Below the pieces are notes generated by a model. The model ran no database searches, was not told where the DNA came from, and saw only the letters and a list, made by a program, of their open reading frames with translations. The position numbers were made by a program, and so were the translations under genes. DNA of 44,508 bases from Pseudomonadota bacterium (GTDB taxonomy: Bacteria; Bdellovibrionota; Bdellovibrionia; Bdellovibrionales; Bdellovibrionaceae), in NCBI GenBank assembly GCA_021300175.1, contig JAJTIC010000048.1:1-44508 (forward strand). The letters are read 5' to 3'. This document shows, piece by piece, positions 33,015-40,256 of the stretch. Each line of letters opens with the position of its first letter. The stretch's first letter is position 1.

Positions 33015-33136
33015 AGACTCTTCTGGTCTTCTTCTTTCTTACAGCCTTTTTTCTGTTCACGATAGCGACTGCTGAGAAAAACAAAAGACCGCATTTTGAG
33101 AAACACCAGGGGGACTTTCATGTTCAAGTTCACTGA
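32978..33136 (+). CDS. Very small prepilin-like protein (52 aa)
   Basis: METSSDRGQIILETLLVF opens the protein: an 8-residue leader ending in Gly, then Gln-Ile-Ile-Leu-Glu (Glu at +5) and a hydrophobic helix rich in Phe, ending with a short basic tail. This repeats the processing site of the Flp and TadE-like proteins upstream. The ribosome site AAAGGA is 6 nt before the ATG. It overlaps the TadG-like gene by 37 bp and the CpaB-like gene by 17 bp, consistent with a coupled operon. After cleavage the mature chain would be only 44 residues. Confidence 0.7.
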   Translation: METSSDRGQIILETLLVFFFLTAFFLFTIATAEKNKRPHFEKHQGDFHVQVH

Positions 33137-33611
33137 TCGGTTGAAGACAAAACACTTAATACTCGTTCTTGCTGGAAGCTTTACAGTCTCTGCGTTTCTT
33201 TATTTTTCAAGGACAACTCAAAATTCGATCCCAGAGACTTCAACCAGCCAAGGAGTGACTGATGCAGCGACTTTGATTCCGGAAGGTTATGTACTAGTCC
33301 CCATTGAGCTTTCCAATCAAGCTTCGCTCCAATCCCTCATCGGTGGTTTTGCCGTGGTAGACCTTTTTGTTCCTGGCACTGCAGGACAACCGCGAGGACG
33401 CAAGGTGGGGAAAAGCTTGCGGCTGATCCGCGCCCCTCTTAATCCTGACCAATTTGCAGTGCTCGTGCGTGAACATCAAGTCGCTTCGATCATGGAGTCT
33501 CAACTTCCCCTCTTTGCAGTGATTCAGAATTCGCGGAGCAATTCTGAAAGCCAGGTTTCTTCCCGCACGTCTCAAGAATCTATCACCTATTTCGAAGGGA
33601 CCGAACAATGA
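33120..33611 (+). CDS. CpaB/RcpC-like pilus assembly protein
   Basis: 163 residues with an N-terminal signal anchor (KHLILVLAGSFTVSAFLYF) and a SAF-like region: EGYVLVPIELSNQASLQSL followed by GGFAVVDLFVPGT matches the CpaB pattern of a conserved VPI segment then a GxxVDLF segment. CpaB works with the secretin in the periplasm of Tad systems. It is shorter than usual (about 250-300), lacking most of the N-terminal SAF half. The ATG at 33120 follows ribosome site AGGGGG. Confidence 0.68.
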   Translation: MFKFTDRLKTKHLILVLAGSFTVSAFLYFSRTTQNSIPETSTSQGVTDAATLIPEGYVLVPIELSNQASLQSLIGGFAVVDLFVPGTAGQPRGRKVGKSLRLIRAPLNPDQFAVLVREHQVASIMESQLPLFAVIQNSRSNSESQVSSRTSQESITYFEGTEQ

Positions 33612-34450
33612 AAATCATATCAGTCGTTGCCACCATTCTTGTTCTTCAAACAGGACTCTCAAGCTTTGCTAGCAACAAACGACCTTTGATTGGAAATTCA
33701 TTAGAACCAGAATTTCAGAGAATCCTAGATTCGCACCATGATCTTTTGCCACTGAGCGATTGGTATCCTCAGCACTTAAAGAATAGTCCTTCATCTCTGA
33801 CAGTTTTTGAAATGAATTGTGAAACTCAAAAAAACTCTTGTGAGTTAGAGATCAAAAAATGGTTCCAGCGCCCTCTTAAATCTGATCAGATTTACTACTT
33901 AAAACAATTGTCTTCGACTTCCTTGCAAACTCCAGAGCTTTCTCGTTTTATTGAGGGAGAGAAGCATCTTGACCGAGAACCCCCTCAAATGAGCCAAGAT
34001 GCCGAAGTCATTCTGAGTTTGTTGAAGAAAAAATACCCTCAGATTCAGGCTGTTCTTGTGAATGGAAGAAGTCTCTCGTCAGTGCAAGTTCCTTTGCTAT
34101 CAACAGATGAATATTTTCAGTGGGTACTTCTTTCAGATTCTTTTTGGCCGCTCGTGTATTGGGGGCCTCTAAAACAACTCGAGAGTGAAAATCTTATGTT
34201 TCAATCCTTGATGGGAAGATGTGATTCGGATGTCCTTGTGACTCATCCCCCAGAATTAGATCAGGGTCAATGGGCCTGCCCTTCTGGTGGACAGACCTTT
34301 CGTCCCCGAGTTCACTCTCAAATTCTCGAGCACACCCAAAAGAGCAAGTATTGGATCCCAGCCACTTTATTAGGAATTATTGGAGCCAGCTATTTTCTGA
34401 AAAATAAAGAGATTGAAATTCACGGCTTCTTGAACAAAGGATTTCCCTGA
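33608..34450 (+). CDS. Exported protein of the pilus gene set, unknown function
   Basis: 280 residues: a signal peptide (IISVVATILVLQTGLSSFA), a soluble domain with four or more Cys (MNCETQKNSCELEI, GRCDSDVLV, QWACPSGGQ), and a membrane-like segment near the C-terminus (ATLLGIIGASYFL). Start overlaps the CpaB-like stop (ATGA) and it ends the first pilus operon, so it probably serves pilus biogenesis. No family recognised. Its 3' end overlaps the amidohydrolase gene by 31 bp. Confidence 0.65.
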   Translation: MKIISVVATILVLQTGLSSFASNKRPLIGNSLEPEFQRILDSHHDLLPLSDWYPQHLKNSPSSLTVFEMNCETQKNSCELEIKKWFQRPLKSDQIYYLKQLSSTSLQTPELSRFIEGEKHLDREPPQMSQDAEVILSLLKKKYPQIQAVLVNGRSLSSVQVPLLSTDEYFQWVLLSDSFWPLVYWGPLKQLESENLMFQSLMGRCDSDVLVTHPPELDQGQWACPSGGQTFRPRVHSQILEHTQKSKYWIPATLLGIIGASYFLKNKEIEIHGFLNKGFP

Positions 34451-35730
34451 AAGAAAACTTGAGACACTTGATTGTCTTTTATCTCAGTCCAGCAACCAGA
34501 GCCCCAGCTTAAATCAGGATGTTGATGATAGTTCATCCAGGGGGCTCGGGGTGGCTGAATCCCCTCTTGAGCGGCAAGAACCAAAGCTTGAGCATTGGCA
34601 AAAAGATCTGGCTTCTCGATTGGAGTATCGCTGCCAAAGTAAAAAGGGATTCCATGGTCTTCGGCTTTTTTCCAAGGGAAAACCGAGTCAAACAGGGGAC
34701 CAAGCTTTTCTTTCAGCCATTTTCGATCCGAGAGGTAATGGCAAGGCTGAAAGTAAAGCTTTGCAGAGAGTTCTTTCAAAAGAGAAAAACTTTTTTCTTG
34801 GACAACTTCGGCGTGTTCAAAACAAATACGAACTGCGGCTCCTTGGGGCTTTGCTTGCAAGGCCAATTCAGCGACGTCTTGCAATGCCTGATCACCAATT
34901 GTGTGTGTTGCAACTTCAAATCCCTCTGTCCAGATTTCTCTGAGCGATTTCCTGAAAGAATCCTGATCCCACAAGCGAACTCCGCAATGATGTTTCCCAT
35001 GATAATTTTGACTCAGAAGAGCACCTTCAGAACCTAAAGCTCCATCATAGAAAAGTTTGATTCCAAGAAGACGAACCTGCTTAGAAGAAACTTGTCGAGT
35101 TCTTCTTGCGAGATTCATTTTTTCAGCAAGATCCTTTTGATGACTCAGTAGAATATAACCTTCTACGAAAAGAGTAAGCAGTCCTTCCTGTTCAAGCTCG
35201 TGCATAATTTCAATTTGAGTTTGATCCCAAGTCATGTCACGGACATGAGTAAATCCTGCACGATTGAGTATTTCTTGCCCCCGCAAAATAAATCGGCGAC
35301 GGACTTCTTTCGAGTAGGGTGGGATTAATTGTTCAAGTTTTTCTTTGGCGGCGTCGAGAAGCACACCCGTCGGCTTTCCCTGGGGATCTTTAAGAATTTG
35401 CATTTGCTCTTGATCAGTCAGCTGCTGTCTTAGCAGAAGGTCAAGAGCCACAGAATTCACCCAAGCACAGTGGCCATCAGCTCGTGAAAATGAAATTGGG
35501 AATTTTTGAGAAATGAGATCAAGATGGCTGTAATGAAGTTGGAGATCTAAAAAACTATTTTGATCCCATCCGAAACCGGTCAGCCACTCACCACGAAAAT
35601 CAGTCGGTGAAAATTGAAGTGATTTTAGATCTGCAAGAGTGCGTAAATGCTGCAGCTTCAAAGTGAGATCTATTTGCCCTGTGGCTTCCAGATGAAGATG
35701 ACTGTCGTAACAGCGTTCAATTTTGAGCAT
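34420..35730 (-). CDS. Amidohydrolase of the YtcJ-like (Amidohydro_3) type
   Basis: A metal-dependent hydrolase of the TIM-barrel superfamily. The first metal ligands are in DSHLHLE (residues 9-15), the central Lys region in LLGIKLFYDGALGSEGA, a later His in VATHTIGDQALQDV and FEHAEVV, and the catalytic Asp in YFGSDTPIEKPD. 436 residues is short for YtcJ (about 520): the usual N-terminal beta-sandwich part is missing and the chain starts at the barrel. Substrate unknown (relatives act on N-acyl or formamide bonds). It starts at the end of a terminator (see 35731-35758). Confidence 0.85.
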   Translation of the reverse strand: MLKIERCYDSHLHLEATGQIDLTLKLQHLRTLADLKSLQFSPTDFRGEWLTGFGWDQNSFLDLQLHYSHLDLISQKFPISFSRADGHCAWVNSVALDLLLRQQLTDQEQMQILKDPQGKPTGVLLDAAKEKLEQLIPPYSKEVRRRFILRGQEILNRAGFTHVRDMTWDQTQIEIMHELEQEGLLTLFVEGYILLSHQKDLAEKMNLARRTRQVSSKQVRLLGIKLFYDGALGSEGALLSQNYHGKHHCGVRLWDQDSFRKSLREIWTEGFEVATHTIGDQALQDVAELALQAKPQGAAVRICFEHAEVVQEKSFSLLKELSAKLYFQPCHYLSDRKWLKEKLGPLFDSVFPWKKAEDHGIPFYFGSDTPIEKPDLFANAQALVLAAQEGIQPPRAPWMNYHQHPDLSWGSGCWTEIKDNQVSQVFFQGNPLFKKP

Positions 35731-35758
35731 AAAAAACCCCAGCAGTTGCCGGGGTCTT
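35731..35758 (-). terminator. Intrinsic terminator of the Met/Gly-rich gene abutting the amidohydrolase start
   Basis: On the minus strand ACCCCGGC-AACT-GCTGGGGT forms an 8-bp stem with one G-T wobble, followed by TTTTTT and directly by the ATG of the amidohydrolase (35730). The 3' arm GGGG is the only Shine-Dalgarno candidate for that gene, so the fold would both end transcription and hide its ribosome site. Confidence 0.8.
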
Positions 35759-35769
35759 TTGTTCAGCGT

Positions 35770-37611
35770 TTATCTGACGCTGGGTACTCCAGAAGGCCCA
35801 CCACCAGGGTTAGGCACTTGAGATCCAGGGAACTGACCGCCACCAGGGAGGCCTGTTCCAGGAAGTGGGCTACCGCCCGGCATTCCAGGTGTATAGCCTC
35901 CTCCGAAGCCACCTTCAAATCCAAAGTAACCTCCGGTGCTCACTCCCATTTGGGCTTGTTGCAGTCGGTAAAGAAGTGAATACAGTTCTTGCTGAAGGCC
36001 CATGACGACGCGCTGACGAGCCATGTAGTTTTCTTGAGCTCGCATCGCCATTTGCATCTGCATTTGGTACTGCTGCATCTGCATTTGCATCATCTGTTGC
36101 TGCATTTGCATCTGCATTCCCATCATGTCAGAGCCCATTCCACCGCCAGCCATCATGCCCATGCCACCGCCAGCCATCATGCCCATCATGTTACCCATCG
36201 GCATTCCCATGCCACCACCAGCCATCATGCCCATCATGTTACCCATCGGCATTCCCATCTGCATCGCTCCCATTGGCATGCCCATCATATATCCACCCGG
36301 CATCATGAAACCGATTCCACCGCTCGCCATCATTCCACCTGGATAAGCGCCCCAAGGACCATTACCCCATGGACCGGCCATACCCCAAGGTCCCATTCCC
36401 GGCATGAACATTCCGCCACCCATGGGCATCCCGTACATTCCATGTGGATAGCCAAACGCACCGCCATTACCGCCGTACATTCCACCCATCCCGAAAGGAC
36501 CCATCATTCCGTAAGGGCCGTTGAAACCACCAGTTCCACCCATTCCGCCCATACATCCGAAAGCACCACCACCGACACCACCACCGATGGCGCCGTAAAG
36601 AGCTCCCATGAAGTAAGGAAATCCAAAACCAATCGAAGGATAAGACTGGGTTGGGAAACCCAATTTTGAATTCATGTCAGTGATGTACTGTTGTTGTTTG
36701 TTTCCGAAGTACATCGAAGCAATTCCAAGGCCCACATTGGCGAGAATCTCGCCTGTGCCAGGTTTTCTTGGCTGCATGACGTAGCCATTGCCCATCATCA
36801 TACAATCAATACAACCACCCTCAGTCATTTGCTCGCGAGCTTCTCTTTGAGCTTCGCGAACAGCATCTCTGAGTTCCCCGCGTTTGTCGGCGATAGCAGT
36901 CTTCGAGTTTTCAATGTCAGCTTCAAGTGCAGCGACGAGTTGAGCTTGCTGATCCAGTTTATCTTTGTTGTCTTGGAGGTAAGCCACGGCCGTTTCACAC
37001 TGCTTTTGGTTGTATCCCTGAGAAACTTTCGCTTCAGCAGGAACTGTGCAAGCAGCTCTCACAACAACTCGACCTCCACCTTTTGGAGCTTGATCACGGC
37101 TGCGATCACAGATTTGGGCGCCCCAAACGTTCGCGGCATAAGGATCGGTCGCAACACCCGTGTCTTCTGCTGCCGTTGCTGATCCTCCTGATGGGTCACT
37201 CACCGCTCCTGAATCTGAAGAAGTTAAATCACGATTTTGAACGGCATCAGTGGGAGCTGGAACACGCGTTTGATAATCACTACATTTTCGTTTTCCATCA
37301 ATATGATCGATGATCAAGTTTGAGTAACCGACATTTAGATTCTTGTTTACGCGCTCTTTGGCTTGATCGTATTTACGCTGCATTTCGCGCTGTTTGCGTT
37401 TTTCTTCGCTGAGTTTTTGGCGTTTTTCCACCAGGGCTGATTGCATGTCTTGGATTTCATCTTGGATATCTGAAGCGCCATCCCCCGCACTGACTCCCCA
37501 AGGGCAAGACTGCATGGCGCCATACATCCCGTATCCCCATTGAGCATGTGCCGGCGGCACAGCCATCATCACAAAAGCAGCCACCATAGAAATGGGCGCA
37601 AAAATTCTCAT
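35770..37611 (-). CDS. Exported Met/Gly-rich repeat protein with coiled-coil N-terminus, unknown
   Basis: 613 residues. A signal peptide (MRIFAPISMVAAFVMMAV to PPAHA) is followed by a coiled coil (IQDEIQDMQSALVEKRQKL onward), a Cys-containing middle (ICDRSRD, AACTVPAEAK, GGCIDCMMMG) and a second coiled coil. The C-terminal half is glycine- and methionine-rich: GMPMGNMMGMMAGGGM repeats (16 residues, two copies), a Gln/Met zipper (MQMQQQMMQMQMQQ) and a Pro/Gly tail. Ribosome site GGAG, 7 nt from the ATG at 37611, fixes the start; the frame upstream is not coding-like. Metal binding, oxidant trapping or surface assembly are possible; function unknown. Confidence 0.8.
   Translation of the reverse strand: MRIFAPISMVAAFVMMAVPPAHAQWGYGMYGAMQSCPWGVSAGDGASDIQDEIQDMQSALVEKRQKLSEEKRKQREMQRKYDQAKERVNKNLNVGYSNLIIDHIDGKRKCSDYQTRVPAPTDAVQNRDLTSSDSGAVSDPSGGSATAAEDTGVATDPYAANVWGAQICDRSRDQAPKGGGRVVVRAACTVPAEAKVSQGYNQKQCETAVAYLQDNKDKLDQQAQLVAALEADIENSKTAIADKRGELRDAVREAQREAREQMTEGGCIDCMMMGNGYVMQPRKPGTGEILANVGLGIASMYFGNKQQQYITDMNSKLGFPTQSYPSIGFGFPYFMGALYGAIGGGVGGGAFGCMGGMGGTGGFNGPYGMMGPFGMGGMYGGNGGAFGYPHGMYGMPMGGGMFMPGMGPWGMAGPWGNGPWGAYPGGMMASGGIGFMMPGGYMMGMPMGAMQMGMPMGNMMGMMAGGGMGMPMGNMMGMMAGGGMGMMAGGGMGSDMMGMQMQMQQQMMQMQMQQYQMQMQMAMRAQENYMARQRVVMGLQQELYSLLYRLQQAQMGVSTGGYFGFEGGFGGGYTPGMPGGSPLPGTGLPGGGQFPGSQVPNPGGGPSGVPSVR
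36160..36255 (-). repeat. Two 48-bp tandem units coding 16-residue Met/Gly repeats
   Basis: Units 36160-36207 and 36208-36255 differ at one base by eye and encode GMPMGNMMGMMAGGGM. A degenerate partial unit sits beside them at 36141-36159. Such in-frame tandem units can vary in number between strains. Confidence 0.85.
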
Positions 37612-37784
37612 AAAATTTCTCCGTTGCTTCAAAAGCAAAAAAATCGGTTCTCTTTTTCCAGTATTTAGTTCGTCAATTTTTAAGACAAACTTAAGGCAAG
37701 ATTCTGAATTCTTTGAATTTTCCGAAATCATCTGCGTCCTTCACTTCCGTGTGATGGTTTGGCATCTAGCAAAGCAATATCCTA

Positions 37785-37814
37785 TTGCCCATATACTGTC
37801 TCAAATTCTACACT
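37785..37814 (+). promoter_or_regulatory. Putative sigma-70 promoter giving a near-leaderless mRNA
   Basis: TTGCCC (37785-37790), 18-nt spacer, TACACT (37809-37814). The ATG of the histidine kinase is 9 nt further and has no Shine-Dalgarno, so the transcript would begin 2-3 nt before the start codon. Confidence 0.42.
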
Positions 37815-37823
37815 AGATACCTA

Positions 37824-38933
37824 ATGAAACCTACGATTCTTTGTGTGGACGATGAAAATGATAACTTGGACGCGCTTGAGAGGCTGTTCCGAAGCAGGTA
37901 CAAAGTCCTGAAAGCTGACTCAGGTTTCAAAGCATTGGAAATCCTCGACCAAACTCCAGATCCTGTGGCCGTGATTCTTACCGACCAAAGGATGCCTGAA
38001 ATGACCGGGGTCGAGCTTCTGTCAAAGACGATCGAAAAGCATCCTGACACCGTACGAATGCTTCTCACTGGTTACACAGATATTCAATCAGTGGTTGAAG
38101 CGGTAAACGCGGGACAGATTTATCGCTATTTGACAAAGCCTTGGGATCCTATTGATTTGATGACCACAGTTGATAGCGCCGCGGAGCGCTTTCAGATGAC
38201 AGTTGAAATCAAAGAAAAGAATGAAGCTCTGTCAAATGCACTCACTGAACTCAAGACTCTTGATCAAGCGAAAACTCAATTTATGATTTTGATCAATCAT
38301 GAACTCAAGACACCGCTGACATCGATCCTGTCCTTCTCTGAATTGCTTCGCGAAACACATTTGAACGAAGAACAAGAGCTCTGCCTGAGCCGAGTCTATA
38401 AATCAGCTCTCCGCTTAAAAAATTTGGTGGATGATGCATTGCTTGTTGTTGCTGGCGAAACAAAGTCTTTGAAAATTCGTATTCAGCCCTATGTTTTGTC
38501 GGAGCAAACTGTTCCTTTGAATAGTGATACTCAAGCTTTGATCAAACAAAAAAGACTCAAGCTTGAGATTGATTTTCTGATTGATAAAAAAATTGCAGCC
38601 GATGCGAATTACATCAATCAAGTGCTCTCTCGACTTATTCACAATGCGGCCAAGTTTTCATTGGATGAGGCCGTGATCGACGTTGGATGTTCTTTGGTCA
38701 CTAACAATCGAATGAAGCTCGAGGTCCGAAATCAAGGACAACAAATTTCTCCCACCGTGATTGAAAAAATCATGAAGCCTTTTTTTATTGATGAGGATGT
38801 TATGAACCATTCGGTCGGTATGGGATTGGGACTCACCATCTGCCAAAGTATCCTCCGTGCCCATGGATCAACTCTTCATGTGGAAAATACCAATAATGGA
38901 GTTACCGTTTCTTTCGAACTCCCCTGTCTTTGA
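37824..38933 (+). CDS. Receiver-histidine kinase (soluble hybrid sensor)
   Basis: 369 residues, no membrane helix. An N-terminal receiver (Asp54 in ILTDQRMPEM, Lys105 in YLTKPW) is linked by a coiled coil to a HisKA domain with phosphorylated His159 (INHELKTPLTSIL) and a complete HATPase domain: N-box RLIHNAAKFS, G-box GMGLGLTICQSIL. The receiver precedes the kinase, the reverse of classical hybrids, so phosphorylation of the receiver by another kinase may set the activity of this one. The output partner is not in the window. It sits between two pilus gene groups and directly upstream of the secretin. Confidence 0.9.
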   Translation: MKPTILCVDDENDNLDALERLFRSRYKVLKADSGFKALEILDQTPDPVAVILTDQRMPEMTGVELLSKTIEKHPDTVRMLLTGYTDIQSVVEAVNAGQIYRYLTKPWDPIDLMTTVDSAAERFQMTVEIKEKNEALSNALTELKTLDQAKTQFMILINHELKTPLTSILSFSELLRETHLNEEQELCLSRVYKSALRLKNLVDDALLVVAGETKSLKIRIQPYVLSEQTVPLNSDTQALIKQKRLKLEIDFLIDKKIAADANYINQVLSRLIHNAAKFSLDEAVIDVGCSLVTNNRMKLEVRNQGQQISPTVIEKIMKPFFIDEDVMNHSVGMGLGLTICQSILRAHGSTLHVENTNNGVTVSFELPCL

Positions 38934-39023
38934 GCGGACAATCCGAAGCTTGAACAAGATCTGCTTTTGACTTCTAACTCGGCTGTGTCTTCAAAATGCC
39001 AGAACAGTAGTTTAGGAGGTTCT

Positions 39024-40247
39024 ATGTTCCTCATGACTTTACTGGCGAGTACATTCCTACGAGCTGAAAACTTGACCCTTGGATTGGGTGAGAATAAATC
39101 TGTCCCCATCTCAGGACCCATCTGGGTTGAGAATGGCAAACTCCTCCAAGTGACTGTTTCTGGCCAAAGAATGCTTCTTCGTGGGAAAAGGCCAGGAGAA
39201 ACCACTCTGAAGTCAGGAAATAAAAGGTACCAAGTACGTATCACTGAACTTGCCGACGAGTTGGCCCGAATTCCTCTACTGACAGCTGTTCAGAATTCAC
39301 TCAACCTTTCAGCGACAATGAAAAATGGAATTTGGCAAGTGCAAGGAGAGCTATCAGCTTTTTTCGAGTGGCAAAATCTTTCACGGAAGTGCCTCGAGCA
39401 AAAATGCAGGTACCTCTTCCGCGCAAAAATTCCGGAGTCTCTTCGCGAGAGTATTCTCAATGGCCTTTCGCAAGAATTAAAAAATCACTTTTTACCATCA
39501 GAAAAAATTCATTTTACTCCGTGGCCCCAGCTTTATCTCAATCCACAGCATCCTCAGTTTTCACTCTTTCAAAATTGGGCAAATGCCTATGGAATCGAAA
39601 TTCAAGAGGATAAAACAGCTTTGAATACTCTGCCGACAACTCGAATTCACATTTATATTCTAGAAGTCCAACGTTCTTGGCTTCAAAGTTTTGGCATCAG
39701 TTTACCTTCACAACTTTCATTTCAAAGCTTTCCTCAACTTCGAGGCAGTCATGATGAGATCTTTTCGCAGCTCAAAGCTCTCGAGACTCAAGGCGTGCTC
39801 AAAACATTGGCCCAACCACAAATTCTCTCCAAGTCAGGAAAGGAGTCTGAGTTCTTCGCGGGAGGGGAAATTCCTATTCCCATGATCACTCCCCGATCGC
39901 GAGAAATTGTTTGGAAAAAGTATGGGATTCAAATCAAATTCTTACCCCTTGCTGATCGTAGTGGCAGACTCAACCTGTCCTTGGATGCCGAAGTGTCTTC
40001 AGTGAAGCCGAGCGGAGATGCTCAACAGATCCCTGAAATCTCTGCCCACCGAATCTCGACTCATTTTGATTTAATGAATCCAGAACCCATCACACTTTCA
40101 GGTCTCATCCGAAATGAAACGCTTTCTTCAAGCTCGGGATTGCCTTGGATTTCACAAATTCCTCTTTTTAAAGAGCTTTTAAACTCTCAAGAGTACCGAG
40201 AGAATCGCACTGAACTCATGATCGTTGTGCAGCCTGAACTTCTTTGA
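39024..40247 (+). CDS. Secretin-family outer-membrane channel (CpaC/RcpA-like)
   Basis: 407 residues. A signal peptide (MFLMTLLASTFLRA) and an N-terminal domain with GLGENKSVPISGPIWVENG and LLRGKRPGETTLKSG, the CpaC/pilus-secretin N-terminal pattern. The secretin core follows: TQGVLKTLAQPQILSKSG, FFAGGEIPIPM and the closing LSGLIRNETLSSSSGLPWISQIP with TELMIVVQPELL. It forms the gated pore through which the pilus exits. The perfect ribosome site TAGGAGG fixes the ATG at 39024. It directly precedes the ATPase gene. Confidence 0.85.
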   Translation: MFLMTLLASTFLRAENLTLGLGENKSVPISGPIWVENGKLLQVTVSGQRMLLRGKRPGETTLKSGNKRYQVRITELADELARIPLLTAVQNSLNLSATMKNGIWQVQGELSAFFEWQNLSRKCLEQKCRYLFRAKIPESLRESILNGLSQELKNHFLPSEKIHFTPWPQLYLNPQHPQFSLFQNWANAYGIEIQEDKTALNTLPTTRIHIYILEVQRSWLQSFGISLPSQLSFQSFPQLRGSHDEIFSQLKALETQGVLKTLAQPQILSKSGKESEFFAGGEIPIPMITPRSREIVWKKYGIQIKFLPLADRSGRLNLSLDAEVSSVKPSGDAQQIPEISAHRISTHFDLMNPEPITLSGLIRNETLSSSSGLPWISQIPLFKELLNSQEYRENRTELMIVVQPELL

Positions 40248-40256
40248 GGAGAATTT

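Noticed and set aside
34519-35037. Two long plus-strand frames (172 and 130 codons) inside the amidohydrolase gene
   Set aside because: They lie opposite a conserved hydrolase, with no ribosome site or recognisable motif.
36141-36255. CRISPR-like array in the Met/Gly-rich gene
   Set aside because: The repeats are contiguous in-frame coding units of 48 bp with no spacers.
35989-36669. His/Ser-rich 226-codon plus-strand frame
   Set aside because: It is antisense to the Met/Gly-rich gene; its His-rich composition is the reverse complement of ATG-rich codons.
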